64,000 nucleotides of DNA from Periplaneta americana (taxonomy: Eukaryota > Arthropoda > Insecta > Blattodea > Blattidae): the NCBI RefSeq assembly GCF_040183065.1, contig NC_091120.1, positions 16,758,708-16,822,707 on the forward strand. Direction: 5' to 3'. The notes beneath the pieces were generated by a model that was not told the origin of the DNA, did not search any database, and worked only from the letters and a program-made list of their open reading frames with translations. The position numbers and the translations under genes were made by a program. Below, one piece after another: positions 1 through 13,800 of the stretch. Within the stretch, counting starts at the first letter, position 1; the number at the start of each line of letters is the position of its first letter.

Positions 1-2140
1 ATTTTGCCGGCCTCTCCCGTCCAAACGCAGGAGGATAGAGAGTTGTCCTTTATACTGGAGATAGAGTTCGACGAGCTGTATTCAACGCACTCATCGGCTT
101 TGTTGTCACTTCACGTAGTGAGGAGTTTTGGCGGCAAGAACGTCGGCGGAAGGGTGGTCTAAACCCTTCCCCTTTTTTTCTCGAAAATCAGAAAGTGTTC
201 GCGATTGCCATTTTGATGCTATCGTGTAAGAAGCAAGTCAAGGGGGAATACAGGGCCGCATCCCGTTCCTCGGTATGGCCATTATTTCAGGAATTAGAGA
301 CTCAAATATTACAGGTACCCAAACATTAAGGCTAGAAAAAAGTGCGGCGGATTTGCCGGATATTAGCGGTGATTACTAGATAAGGTGCGAGGATGCTACA
401 GTTAAAAGGGCGGGCCTCTGAGTCGTTTCGTTCTCCTTGTGTAGAAAAAAGTCTGTTTTGGAAGGGCAAAATGACCATTTTTTGAAATTTTGCCGGCCTC
501 TCCCGTCCAAACGCAGGAGGATAGAGAGTTGTCCTTTATACTGGAGATAGAGTTCGACGAGCTGTATTCAACGCACTCATCGGCTTTGTTGTCACTACAC
601 GTAGTGCGGAGTTATGGCGGCAAGAAGGTCGGCGGAAGGGTGGTCTAAACCCTTCCCCTTTTTTTCTCGAAAATCAGGAAGTGTTCGCGATTGCCATTTT
701 GATGCTATCGTGTAAGAAGCAAGTCAAGGGGGTTTACAGGGCCGCATCCCGTTCCTCGGTATGGCCATTATTTCAGGAATTAGAGACTCAAATATTTCAG
801 GTACCCAAAAATTAAGGCTAGAAAAAAGTGCGGCGGATTTGCCGGATATTAGCGGTGATTACTAGATAAGGTGCGAGGATGCTACAGTTAAAAGGGCGGG
901 CCTCTGAGTCGCTTCGTTCTCCTTGTGTAGAAAAAAGTCTGTTTTGGAAGGGCAAAATGACCATTTTTTGAAATTTTGCCGGCCTCTCCCGTCCAAACGC
1001 AGGAGGATATAGAGTTGTCCTTAATACTGGAGATAGAGTTCGACGATCTGTATTCAACGCACTCATCGGCTTTGTTGTCCCTACACGTAGTGCGGAGTTA
1101 TGGCGGCAAGAAGGTCGGCGGAAGGGTGGTCTAAACCCTTCCCCTTTTTTTCTCGAAAATCAGAAAGTATTCGCGATTGCCATTTTGATGCTAACGTGTA
1201 AGAAGCAAGTCAAGGGGGTATACAGGGCCGCATCCCGTTCCTCGGTATGGCCATTATTTCAGGAATTAGAGACTCAAATATTTCAGGTACCCAAAAATTA
1301 AGGCTAGAAAAAAGTGCGGGGGATTTGCCGGATATTAGCGGTGATTACTAGATAAGGTGCGAGGATGCTACAGTTAAAAGGGCGGGCCTCTGAGTCGCTT
1401 CGTTCTCCTTGTGTAGAAAAAAGTCTGTTTTGGAAGGGCAAAATGACCTTTTTTGAAATTTTGCCGGCCTCTCCCGTCCAAACGCAGGAGGATAGAGAGT
1501 TGTCCTTTATACTGGAGATAGAGTTCGACGAGCTGTATTCAACGCACTCATCGGCTTTGTTGTCACTACACGTAGTGCGGAGTTATGGCGGCAAGAAGGT
1601 CGGCGGAAGGGTGGTCTAAACCCTTCCCCTTTTTTTCTCGAAAATCAGAAAGTGTTCGCGATTGCCATTTTGATGCTATCGTGTAAGAAGCAAGTCAAGG
1701 GGGTATACAGGGCCGCGTCCCGTTCCTCGGTATTGCCATTATTTCAGGAATTAGAGACTCAAATATTTCAGGTACCCAAAAATTAAGGCTAGAAAAAAGT
1801 GCGGCGGATTTGCCGGATATTAGCGGTGATTACTAGATAAGGTGCGAGGATGCTACAGTTAAAAGGGCGGGCCTCTGAGTCGCTTCGTTCTCCTTGTGTA
1901 GAAAAAAGTCTGTTTTGGAAGGGCAAAATGACCATTTTTTGAAATTTTGCCGGCCTCTCCCGTCCAAACGCAGGAGGATAGAGAGTTGTCCTTTATACTG
2001 GAGACAGAGTTCGACGAGCTGTATTCAACGCACTCATCGGCTTTGTTGTCACTACACGTAGTGCGGAGTTATGGCGGCAAGAAGGTCGGGGGAAGGGTGG
2101 TATTAACCCTTCCCCTTTTTTTCTCGAAAATCAGAAAGTG
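1..2140 (+). repeat. Array segment repeated 8.7 kb downstream (copy 1)
   Basis: Rare monomer variants in this stretch recur in the same order exactly 8,724 bp later: CACTTCACGTAGTGAGG near 108, the GATATAGAGTTGTCCTTAATA monomer near 1,005, CGGGGGAAGGGTGGTATTAA near 2,087. The match ends near 2,140, where this copy reads TTCGTGATTGCC and the other reads TTCGCGATTGCC. The window starts inside the segment, so its true left end is not visible. Confidence 0.8.
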
Positions 2141-5100
2141 TTCGTGATTGCCATTTTGATGCTATCGTGTAAGAAGCAAGGCAAGGGGGAATACAGGGCC
2201 GCATCCCGTTCCTCGGTATGGCCATTATTTCAGGAATTAGAGACTCAAATATTTCAGGTACCCAAAAATTAAGGCTAGAAAAAAGTGCGGCTGATTTGCC
2301 GGATATTAGCGGTGATTACTAGATAAGGTGCGAGGATGCTACAGTTAAAAGGGCGGGCCTCTGAGTCGCTTCGTTCTCCTTGTGTAGAAAAAAGTCTGTT
2401 TTGGAAGGGCAAAATGACCATTTTTTGAAATTTTGCCGGCCTCTCCCGTCCAAACGCAGGAGGATAGAGAGTTGTCCTTTATACTGGAGATAGAGTTCGA
2501 CGAGCTGTATTCAACGCACTCATCGGCTTTGTTGTCACTACACGTAGTGCGGAGTTATGGCGGCAAGAATGTCGGCGGAAGGGTGGTCTAAACCCTTCCC
2601 CTTTTTTTCTCGAAAATCAGAAAGTGTTCGCGATTGCCATTTTGATGCTATCGTGTAAGAAGCAAGTCAAGGGGGAATACAGGGCCGCATCCCGTTCCTC
2701 GGTATGGCCATTATTTCAGGAATTAGAGACTCAAATATTTCAGGTACCCAAAAATTAAGGCTAGAAAAAAGTGCGGCGGATTTGCCGGATATTAGCGGTG
2801 ATTACTAGATAAGGTGCGAGGATGCTACAGTTAAAAGGGCGGGCCTCTGAGTCGCTTCGTTCTCCTTGTGTAGAAAAAAGTCTGTTTTGGAAGGGCAAAA
2901 TGACCATTTTTTGAAATTTTGCCGGCCTCTCCCGTCCAAACGCAGGAGGATAGAGAGTTGTCCTTTATACTGGAGATAGAGTTCGACGAGCTGTATTCAA
3001 CGCACTCATCGGCTTTGTTGTCACTACACGTAGTGCGGAGTTATGGCGGCAAGAAGGTCGGCGGAAGGGTGGTCTAAACCCTTCCCCTTTTTTTCTCGAA
3101 AATCAGAAAGTGTTCGCGATTGCCATTTTGATGCTATCGTGTAAGAAGCAAATCAAGGGGGTATACAGGGCCGCGACCCGTGCCTCGGTATTGCCATTAT
3201 TTCAGGAATTAGAGACTCAAATATTTCAGGTACCCAAAAATTAAGGCTAGAAAAAAGTGCGGCGGATTTGCCGGATATTAGCGGTGATTACTAGATAAGG
3301 TGCGAGGATGCTACTGTTAAAAGGGCGGGCCTCTGAGTCGCTTCGTTCTCCTTGTGTAGAAAAAAGTCTGTTTTGGAAGGGCAAAATGACCATTTTTTTT
3401 TAAATTTTGCCGGCCTCTCCCGTCCAAACGCAGGAGGATAGAGAGTTGTCCTTTATACTGGAGATAGAGTTCGACGAGCTGTATTCAACGCACTCATCGG
3501 CTTTGTTGTCACTACACGTAGTGCGGAGTTATGGCGGCAAGAAGGTCGGCGGAAGGGTGGTCTAAACCCTTCCCCTTTTTTTCTCGAAAATCAGAAAGTG
3601 TTCGCGATTGCCATTTTGATGCTATCGTGTAAGAAGCAAGTCAAGGGGGTATACAGGGCCGCATCCCGTTCCTCGGTATGGCCATTATTTCAGGAATTAG
3701 AGACTCAAATATTTCAGGTACCCAAAAATTAAGGCTAGAAAAATGTGCGGCGGATTTGCCGGATATTAGCGGTGATTACTAGATAAGGTGCGAGGATGCT
3801 CCAGTTAAAAGGGCGGGCCTCTGAGTCGCTTCGTTCTCCTTGTGTAGAAAAAAGTCTGTTTTGGAAGGGCAAAATGACCATTTTTTGAAATTTTGCCGGC
3901 CTCTCCCGTCCAAACGCAGGAGGATAGAGAGTTCTCCTTTATACTGGAGAGAGAGTTCGACGAGCTGTATTCAACACACTCATCGGCGTTGTTGTCACTA
4001 CACGTAGTGCGGAGTTATGGCGGCAAGAAGGTCGGCGGAAGGGTGGTCTAAACCCTTCCCCTTTTTTTCTCGAAAATCAGAAAGTGTTCGCGATTGCCAT
4101 TTTGATGCTATCGTGTAAGAAGCAAGTCAAGGGGGAATACAGGGCCGCATCCCGTTCCTCGGTATGGCCATTATTTCAGGAATTAGAGACTCAAATATTT
4201 CAGGTACCCAAAAATTAAGGCTAGAAAAAAGTGCGGCGGATTTGCCGGATATTAGCGGTGATTACTAGATAAGGTGCGAGGATGCTACAGTTAAAAGGGC
4301 GGGCCTCTGAGTCGTTTCGTTCTCCTTGTGTAGAAAAAAGTCTGTTTTGGAAGGGCAAAATGACCATTTTTTGAAATTTTGCCGGCCTCTCCCGTCCAAA
4401 CGCAGGAGGATAGAGAGTTGTCCTTTATACTGGAGATAGAGTTCGACGAGCTGTATTCAACGCACTCATCGGCTTTGTTGTCACTACACGTAGTGCGGAG
4501 TTATGGCGGCAAGAAGGTCGGCGGAAGGGTGGTCTAAACCCTTCCCCTTTTTTTCTCGAAAATCAGAAAGTGTTCGCGATTGCCATTTTGATGCTATCGT
4601 GTAAGAAGCAAGTCAAGGGGGTATACAGGGCCGCGTCCCGTTCCTCGGTATTGCCATTATTTCAGGAATTAGAGACTCAAATATTTCAGGTACCCAAAAA
4701 TTAAGGCTAGAAAAAAGTGCGGCGGATTTGCCGGATATTAGCGGTGATTACTAGATAAGGTGCGAGGATGCTACAGTTAAAAGGGCGGGCCTCTGAGTCG
4801 CTTCGTTCTCCTTGTGTAGAAAAAAGTCTGTTTTGGAAGGGCAAAATGACCATTTTTTGAAATTTTGCCGGCCTCTCCCGTCCAAACGCAGGAGGATAGA
4901 GAGTTGTCCTTTATACTGGAGATAGAGTTCGACGAGCTGTATTCAACGCACTCATCGGCTTTGTTGTCACTACACGTAGTGCGGAGTTATGGCGGCAAGA
5001 AGGTCGGCGGAAGGGTGGTCTAAACCCTTCCCCTTTTTTTCTCGAAAATCAGAAAGTGTTCGCGATTGCCATTTTGATGCTATCGTGTAAGAAGCAAGTC

Positions 5101-6239
5101 AAGGGGGTATACAGGGCCGCATCCCGTTCCTCGGTATGGCCATTATTTCAGGAATTAGTGACTCAAATATTTCAGGTACCCAAAAATTAAGGCTAGAAAA
5201 AAGTGCGGCGGATTTGCCGGATATTAGCGGTGCTTACTAGATAAGGTGCGAGGATGCTATAGTTAAAAGGGCGGGCCTCTGAGTCGCTTCGTTCTCCTTG
5301 TGTAGAAATAAGTCTGTTTTGGAAGGGCAAAATGACCATTTTTTGAAATTTTGCCGGCCTCTCCCGTCCAAACGCAGGAGGATAGAGAGTTGTCCTTTAT
5401 ACTGGAGATAGAGTTCGACGAGCTGTATTCAACGCACTCATCGGCTTTGTTGTCACTACACGTAGTGCGGAGTTATGGCGGCAAGAAGGTCCCCTTTTTT
5501 TCTCGAAAATCAGAAAGTGTTCGCGATTGCCATTTTGATGCTATCGTGTAAGAAGCAAGTCAAGGGGGTATACAGGGCCGCATCCCGTTCCTCGGTATGG
5601 CCATTATTTCAGGAATTAGAGACTCAAATATTTCAGGTACCCAAAAATTAAGGCTAGAAAAAAGTGCGGCGGATTTGCCGGATATTAGCGGTGATTACTA
5701 GATAAGGTGCAAGGATGCTACAGTTAAAAGGGCGGGCCTCTGAGTCGCTTCGTTCTCCTTGTGTAGAAAAAAGTCTGTTTTGGAAGGGCAAAATGACCAT
5801 TTTTTGAAATTTTGCCGGCCTCTCCCGTCCAAACGCAGGAGGATAGAGAGTTGTCCTTTATACTGGAGATAGAGTTCGACGAGCTGTATTCAACGCACTC
5901 ATCGGCTTTGTTGTCACTTCACGTAGTGAGGAGTTTTGGCGGCAAGAACGTCGGCGGAAGGGTGGTCTAAACCCTTCCCCTTTTTTTCTCGAAAATCAGA
6001 AAGTGTTCGCGATTGCCATTTTGATGCTATCGTGTAAGAAGCAAGTCAAGGGGGAATACAGGGCCGCATCCCGTTCCTCGGTATGGCCATTATTTCAGGA
6101 ATTAGAGACTCAAATATTACAGGTACCCAAACATTAAGGCTAGAAAAAAGTGCGGCGGATTTTCCGGATATTAGCGGTGATTACTAGATAAGGTGCGAGG
6201 ATGCTACAGTTAAAAGGGCGGGCCTCTGAGTCGTTTCGT

Positions 6240-8388
6240 TCTCCTTGTGTAGAAAAAAGTCTGTTTTGGAAGGGCAAAATGACCATTTTTTTAAATTTTG
6301 CCGGCCTCTCCCGTCCAAACGCAGGAGGATAGAGAGTTGTCCTTTATACTGGCGATAGAGTTCACCGAGCTGTATTCAACGCACTCATCGGCTTTGTTGT
6401 CACTACACGTAGTGCGGAGTTATGGCGGAAAGAAGGTCGGCGGAAGGGTGGTCTAAACCCTTCCCCTTTTTTTCTCGAAAATCAGAAAGTGTTCGCGATT
6501 GCCATTTTGATGCTATCGTGTAAGAAGCAAGTCAAGGGGGAATACAGGGCCGCATCCCGTTCCTCGGTATGGCCATTATTTCAGGAATTAGAGACTCAAA
6601 TATTTCAGGTACCCAAAAATTAAGGCTAGAAAAAAGTGCGGCGGATTTGCCGGATATTAGCGGTGATTACTAGATAAGGTGCGAGGATGCTACAGTTAAA
6701 AGGGCGGGCCTCTGAGTCGCTTCGTTCTCCTTGTGTAGAAAAAAGTCTGTTTTGGAAGGGCAAAATGACCATTTTTTGACATTTTGCCGGCCTCTCCCGT
6801 CCAAACGCAGGAGGATAGAGAGTTGTCCTTTATACTGGAGATAGAGTTCGACGAGCTGTATTCAACGCACTCATCGGCTTTGTTGTCACTACACGTAGTG
6901 CGGAGTTATGGCGGCAAGAAGGTCGGCGGAAGAGTGGTCTAAACCCTTCCCCTTTTTTTCTCGAAAATCAGGAAGTGTTCGCGATTGCCATTTTGATGCT
7001 ATCGTGTAAGAAGCAAGTCAAGGGGGTTTACAGGGCCGCATCCCGTTCCTCGGTATGGCCATTATTTCAGGAATTAGAGACTCAAATATTTCAGGTACCC
7101 AAAAATTAAGGCTAGAAAAAAGTGCGGCGGATTTGCCGGATATTAGCGGTGATTACTAGATAAGGTGCGAGGATGCTACAGTTAAAAGGGCGGGCCTCTG
7201 AGTCGCTTCGTTCTCCTTGTGTAGAAAAAAGTCTGTTTTGGAAGGGCAAAATGACCATTTTTTTAAATTTTGCCGGCCTCTCCCGTCCAAACGCAGGAGG
7301 ATATAGAGTTGTCCTTAATACTGGAGATAGAGTTCGACGATCTGTATTCAACGCACTCATCGGCTTTGTTGTCCCTACACGTAGTGCGGAGTTATGGCGG
7401 CAAGAAGGTCGGCGGAAGGGTGGTCTAAACCCTTCCCCTTTTTTTCTCGAAAATCAGAAAGTGTTCGCGATTGCCATTTTGATGCTATCGTGTAAGAAGC
7501 AAGTCAAGGGGGTATACAGGGCCGCATCCCGTTCCACGGTATGGCCATTATTTCAGGAATTAGAGACTCAAATATTTCAGGTACCCAAAAATTAAGGCTA
7601 GAAAAAAGTGCGGGGGATTTGCCGGATATTAGCGGTGATTACTAGATAAGGTGCGAGGATGCTACAGTTAAAAGGGCGGGCCTCTGAGTCACTTCGTTCT
7701 CCTTGTGTAGAAAAAAGTCTGTTTTGGAAGGGCAAAATGACCATTTTTTTAAATTTTGCCGGCCTCTCCCGTCCAAACGCAGGAGGATAGAGAGTTGTCC
7801 TTTATACTGGCGATAGAGTTCACCGAGCTGTATTCAACGCACTCATCGGCTTTGTTGTCACTACACGTAGTGCGGAGTTATGGCGGAAAGAAGGTCGGCG
7901 GAAGGGTGGTCTAAACCCTTCCCCTTTTTTTCTCGAAAATCAGAAAGTGTTCGCGATTGCCATTTTGATGCTATCGTGTAAGAAGCAAGTCAAGGGGGAA
8001 TACAGGGCCGCATCCCGTTCCTCGGTATGGCCATTATTTCAGGAATTAGAGACTCAAATATTTCAGGTACCCAAAAATTAAGGCTAGAAAAAAGTGCGGC
8101 GGATTTGCCGGATATTAGCGGTGATTACTAGATAAGGTGCGAGGATGCTACAGTTAAAAGGGCGGGCCTCTGAGTCGCTTCGTTCTCCTTGTGTAGAAAA
8201 AAGTCTGTTTTGGAAGGGCAAAATGACCATTTTTTGACATTTTGCCGGCCTCTCCCGTCCAAACGCAGGAGGATAGAGAGTTGTCCTTTATACTGGAGAT
8301 AGAGTTCGACGAGCTGTATTCAACGCACTCATCGGCTTTGTTGTCACTACACGTAGTGCGGAGTTATGGCGGCAAGAAGGTCGGCGGA
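6240..8388 (+). repeat. Three-monomer (1,458-bp) local duplication in the left array
   Basis: The rare variants GGCGATAGAGTTCACCGAG (about 6,352 and 7,810) and TTTTTTGACATTTTGCC (about 6,772 and 8,230) recur 1,458 bp apart. The matching stretch runs from about 6,240 to 6,930 and from 7,698 to 8,388. Outside it the two copies differ (GAGTCGTTTCG against GAGTCACTTCG upstream; GAAGAGTGG against GAAGGGTGG downstream). A three-monomer spacing recurs elsewhere in both arms. Confidence 0.7.
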
Positions 8389-8724
8389 AGGGTGGTCTAA
8401 ACCCTTCCCCTTTTTTTCTCGAAAATCAGAAAGTGTTCGCGATTGCCATTTTGATGCTATCGTGTAAGAAGCAAGTCAAGGGGGTATACAGGGCCGCATC
8501 CCGTTCCTCGGTATGGCCATTATTTCAGGAATTAGAGACTCAAATATTTCAGGTACCCAAAAATTAAGGCTAGAAAAAAGTGCGGCGGATTTGCCGGATA
8601 TTAGCGGTGATTACTAGATAAGGTGCGAGGATGCTACAGTTAAAAGGGCGGGCCTCTGAGTCGCTTCGTTCTCCTTGTGTAGAAAAAAGTCTGTTTTGGA
8701 AGGGCAAAATGACCATTTTTTGAA

Positions 8725-10864
8725 ATTTTGCCGGCCTCTCCCGTCCAAACGCAGGAGGATAGAGAGTTGTCCTTTATACTGGAGATAGAGTTCGACGAGC
8801 TGTATTCAACGCACTCATCGGCTTTGTTGTCACTTCACGTAGTGAGGAGTTTTGGCGGCAAGAACGTCGGCGGAAGGGTGGTCTAAACCCTTCCCCTTTT
8901 TTTCTCGAAAATCAGAAAGTGTTCGCGATTGCCATTTTGATGCTATCGTGTAAGAAGCAAGTCAAGGGGGAATACAGGGCCGCATCCCGTTCCTCGGTAT
9001 GGCCATTATTTCAGGAATTAGAGACTCAAATATTACAGGTACCCAAACATTAAGGCTAGAAAAAAGTGCGGCGGATTTGCCGGATATTAGCGGTGATTAC
9101 TAGATAAGGTGCGAGGATGCTACAGTTAAAAGGGCGGGCCTCTGAGTCGTTTCGTTCTCCTTGTGTAGAAAAAAGTCTGTTTTGGAAGGGCAAAATGACC
9201 ATTTTTTGAAATTTTGCCGGCCTCTCCCGTCCAAACGCAGGAGGATAGAGAGTTGTCCTTTATACTGGAGATAGAGTTCGACGAGCTGTATTCAACGCAC
9301 TCATCGGCTTTGTTGTCACTACACGTAGTGCGGAGTTATGGCGGCAAGAAGGTCGGCGGAAGGGTGGTCTAAACCCTTCCCCTTTTTTTCTCGAAAATCA
9401 GGAAGTGTTCGCGATTGCCATTTTGATGCTATCGTGTAAGAAGCAAGTCAAGGGGGTTTACAGGGCCGCATCCCGTTCCTCGGTATGGCCATTATTTCAG
9501 GAATTAGAGACTCAAATATTTCAGGTACCCAAAAATTAAGGCTAGAAAAAAGTGCGGCGGATTTGCCGGATATTAGCGGTGATTACTAGATAAGGTGCGA
9601 GGATGCTACAGTTAAAAGGGCGGGCCTCTGAGTCGCTTCGTTCTCCTTGTGTAGAAAAAAGTCTGTTTTGGAAGGGCAAAATGACCATTTTTTGAAATTT
9701 TGCCGGCCTCTCCCGTCCAAACGCAGGAGGATATAGAGTTGTCCTTAATACTGGAGATAGAGTTCGACGATCTGTATTCAACGCACTCATCGGCTTTGTT
9801 GTCCCTACACGTAGTGCGGAGTTATGGCGGCAAGAAGGTCGGCGGAAGGGTGGTCTAAACCCTTCCCCTTTTTTTCTCGAAAATCAGAAAGTATTCGCGA
9901 TTGCCATTTTGATGCTAACGTGTAAGAAGCAAGTCAAGGGGGTATACAGGGCCGCATCCCGTTCCTCGGTATGGCCATTATTTCAGGAATTAGAGACTCA
10001 AATATTTCAGGTACCCAAAAATTAAGGCTAGAAAAAAGTGCGGGGGATTTGCCGGATATTAGCGGTGATTACTAGATAAGGTGCGAGGATGCTACAGTTA
10101 AAAGGGCGGGCCTCTGAGTCGCTTCGTTCTCCTTGTGTAGAAAAAAGTCTGTTTTGGAAGGGCAAAATGACCTTTTTTGAAATTTTGCCGGCCTCTCCCG
10201 TCCAAACGCAGGAGGATAGAGAGTTGTCCTTTATACTGGAGATAGAGTTCGACGAGCTGTATTCAACGCACTCATCGGCTTTGTTGTCACTACACGTAGT
10301 GCGGAGTTATGGCGGCAAGAAGGTCGGCGGAAGGGTGGTCTAAACCCTTCCCCTTTTTTTCTCGAAAATCAGAAAGTGTTCGCGATTGCCATTTTGATGC
10401 TATCGTGTAAGAAGCAAGTCAAGGGGGTATACAGGGCCGCGTCCCGTTCCTCGGTATTGCCATTATTTCAGGAATTAGAGACTCAAATATTTCAGGTACC
10501 CAAAAATTAAGGCTAGAAAAAAGTGCGGCGGATTTGCCGGATATTAGCGGTGATTACTAGATAAGGTGCGAGGATGCTACAGTTAAAAGGGCGGGCCTCT
10601 GAGTCGCTTCGTTCTCCTTGTGTAGAAAAAAGTCTGTTTTGGAAGGGCAAAATGACCATTTTTTGAAATTTTGCCGGCCTCTCCCGTCCAAACGCAGGAG
10701 GATAGAGAGTTGTCCTTTATACTGGAGATAGAGTTCGACGAGCTGTATTCAACGCACTCATCGGCTTTGTTGTCACTACACGTAGTGCGGAGTTATGGCG
10801 GCAAGAAGGTCGGGGGAAGGGTGGTATTAACCCTTCCCCTTTTTTTCTCGAAAATCAGAAAGTG
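8725..10864 (+). repeat. Array segment repeated from the window start (copy 2)
   Basis: Second copy of the 1-2,140 segment at a constant offset of 8,724 bp (18 monomers). It has the same diagnostic variants in the same order, including the CACTTCACGTAGTGAGG monomer near 8,832 and the TATTAACCC variant near 10,822. The offset is constant across more than four monomers, so this is one block duplication rather than chance sharing of variants. Confidence 0.8.
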
Positions 10865-10869
10865 TTCGC

Positions 10870-13800
10870 GATTGCCATTTTGATGCTATCGTGTAAGAAG
10901 CAAGTCAAGGGGGTATACAGGGCCGCATCCCGTTCCTCGGTATGGCCATTATTTCAGGAATTAGAGACTCAAATATTTCAGGTACCCAAAAATTAAGGCT
11001 AGAAAAATGTGCGGCGGATTTGCCGGATATTAGCGGTGATTACTAGATAAGGTGCGAGGATGCTACAGTTAAAAGGGCGGGCCTCTGAGTCGCTTCGTTC
11101 TCCTCGTGTAGAAAAAAGTCTGTTTTGGAAGGGCAAAATGACCATTTTTTGACATTTTGCCGGCCTCTCCCGTCCAAACGCAGGAGGATAGAGAGTTGTC
11201 CTTTATACTGGAGATAGAGTTCGACGAGCTGTATTCAACGCACTCATCGGCTTTGTTGTCACTACACGTAGTGCGGAGTTATGGCGGCAAGAAGGTCGGC
11301 GGAAGGGTGGTCTAAACCCTTCCCCTTTTTTTCTCGAAAATCAGAAAGTGTTCGCGATTGCCATTTTGATGCTATCGTGTAAGAAGCAAATCAAGGGGGT
11401 ATACAGGGCCGCGTCCCGTGCCTCGGTATTGCCATTATTTCAGGAATTAGAGACTCAAATATTTCAGGTACCCAAAAATTAAGGCTAGAAAAAAGTGCGG
11501 CGGATTTGCCGGATATTAGCGGTGATTACTAGATAAGGTGCGAGGATGCTACTGTTAAAAGGGCGGGCCTCTGAGTCGCTTCGTTCTCCTTGTGTAGAAA
11601 AAAGTCTGTTTTGGAAGGGCAAAATGACCATTTTTTTGAAATTTTGCCGGCCTCTCCCGTCCAAACGCAGGAGGATAGAGAGTTGTCCTTTATACTGGAG
11701 ATAGAGTTCGACGAGCTGTATTCAACGCACTCATCGGCTTTGTTGTCACTACACGTAGTGCGGAGTTATGGCGGCAAGAAGGTCGGCGGAAGGGTGGTCT
11801 AAACCCTTCCCCTTTTTTTCTCGAAAATCAGAAAGTGTTCGCGATTGCCATTTTGATGCTATCGTGTAAGAAGCAAGTCAAGGGGGTATACAGGGCCGCA
11901 TCCCGTTCCTCGGTATGGCCATTATTTCAGGAATTAGAGACTCAAATATTTCAGGTACCCAAAAATTAAGGCTAGAAAAATGTGCGGCGGATTTGCCGGA
12001 TATTAGCGGTGATTACTAGATAAGGTGCGAGGATGCTCCAGTTAAAAGGGCGGGCCTCTGAGTCGCTTCGTTCTCCTTGTGTAGAAAAAAGTCTGTTTTG
12101 GAAGGGCAAAATGACCATTTTTTGAAATTTTGCCGGCCTCTCCCGTCCAAACGCAGGAGGATAGAGAGTTGTCCTTTATACTGGAGATAGAGTTCGACGA
12201 GCTGTATTCAACGCACTCATCGGCTTTGTTGTCACTACACGTAGTGCGGAGTTATGGCGGCAAGAAGGTCGGCGGAAGGGTGGTCTAAACCCTTCCCCTT
12301 TTTTTCTCGAAAATCAGAAAGTGTTCGCGATTGCCATTTTGATGCTATCGTGTAAGAAGCAAGTCAAGGGGGAATACAGGGCCGCACCCCGTCCCTCTGT
12401 ATGGCCATTATTTCAGGAATTAGAGACTCAAATATTACAGGTACCCAAAAATTAAGGCTAGAAAAAAGTGCGGCGGATTTGCCGGATATTAGCGGTGATT
12501 ACTAGATAAGGTGCGAGGATGCTACAGTTAAAAGGGCGGGCCTCTGAGTCGCTTCGTTCTCCTTGTGTAGAAAAAAGTCTGTTTTGGAAGGGCAAAATGA
12601 CCATTTTTTGAAATTTTGCCGGCCTCTCCCGTCCAAACGCAGGAGGATAGAGAGTTGTCCTTTATACTGGAGATAGAGTTCGACGAGCTGTATTCAACGC
12701 ACTCATCGGCTTTGTTGTCACTACACGTAGTGCGGAGTTATGGCGGCAAGAAGGTCGAAAATCAGAAAGTGTTCGCGATTGCCATTTTGATGCTATCGTG
12801 TAAGAAGCAAATCAAGGGGGTATACAGGGCCGCGTCCCGTGCCTCGGTATTGCCATTATTTCAGGAATTAGAGACTCAAATATTTCAGGTACCCAAAAAT
12901 TAAGGCTAGAAAAAAGTGCGGCGGATTTGCCGGATATTAGCGGTGATTACTAGATAAGGTGCGAGGATGCTACTGTTAAAAGGGCGGGCCTCTGAGTCGC
13001 TTCGTTCTCCTTGTGTAGAAAAAAGTCTGTTTTGGAAGGGCAAAATGACCATTTTTTTGAAATTTTGCCGGCCTCTCCCGTCCAAACGCAGGAGGATAGA
13101 GAGTTGTCCTTTATACTGGAGATAGAGTTCGACGAGCTGTATTCAACGCACTCATCGGCTTTGTTGTCACTACACGTAGTGCGGAGTTATGGCGGCAAGA
13201 AGGTCGGCGGAAGGGTGGTCTAAACCCTTCCCCTTTTTTTCTCGAAAATCAGAAAGTGTTCGCGATTGCCATTTTGATGCTATCGTGTAAGAAGCAAGTC
13301 AAGGGGGAATACAGGGCCGCATCCCGTTCCTCGGTATGGCCATTATTTCAGGAATTAGAGACTCAAATATTACAGGTACCCAAAAATTAAGGCTAGAAAA
13401 AAGTGCGGCGGATTTGCCGGATATTAGCGGTGATTACTAGATAAGGTGCGAGGATGCTACAGTTAAAAGGGCGGGCCTCTGAGTCGCTTCGTTCTCCTTG
13501 TGTAGAAAAAAGTCTGTTTTGGAAGGGCAAAATGACCATTTTTTGAAATTTTGCCGGCCTCTCCCGTCCAAACGCAGGAGGATAGAGAGTTCTCCTTTAT
13601 ACTGGAGAGAGAGTTCGACGAGCTGTATTCAACACACTCATCGGCTTTGTTGTCACTACACGTAGTGCGGAGTTATGGCGGCAAGAAGGTCGGCGGAAGG
13701 GTGGTCCAAACCCTTCCCCTTTTTTTCTCGAAAATCAGAAAGTGTTCGCGATTGCCATTTTGATGCTATCGTGTAAGAAGCAAGTCAAGGGGGTATACAG

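Noticed and set aside
818-1066. Recurring 66-140-codon frames in the 486-bp satellite as a gene family
   Set aside because: They repeat with the monomer, occur on both strands, and are broken by single-base changes in adjacent copies. Nothing in the peptides is recognisable.
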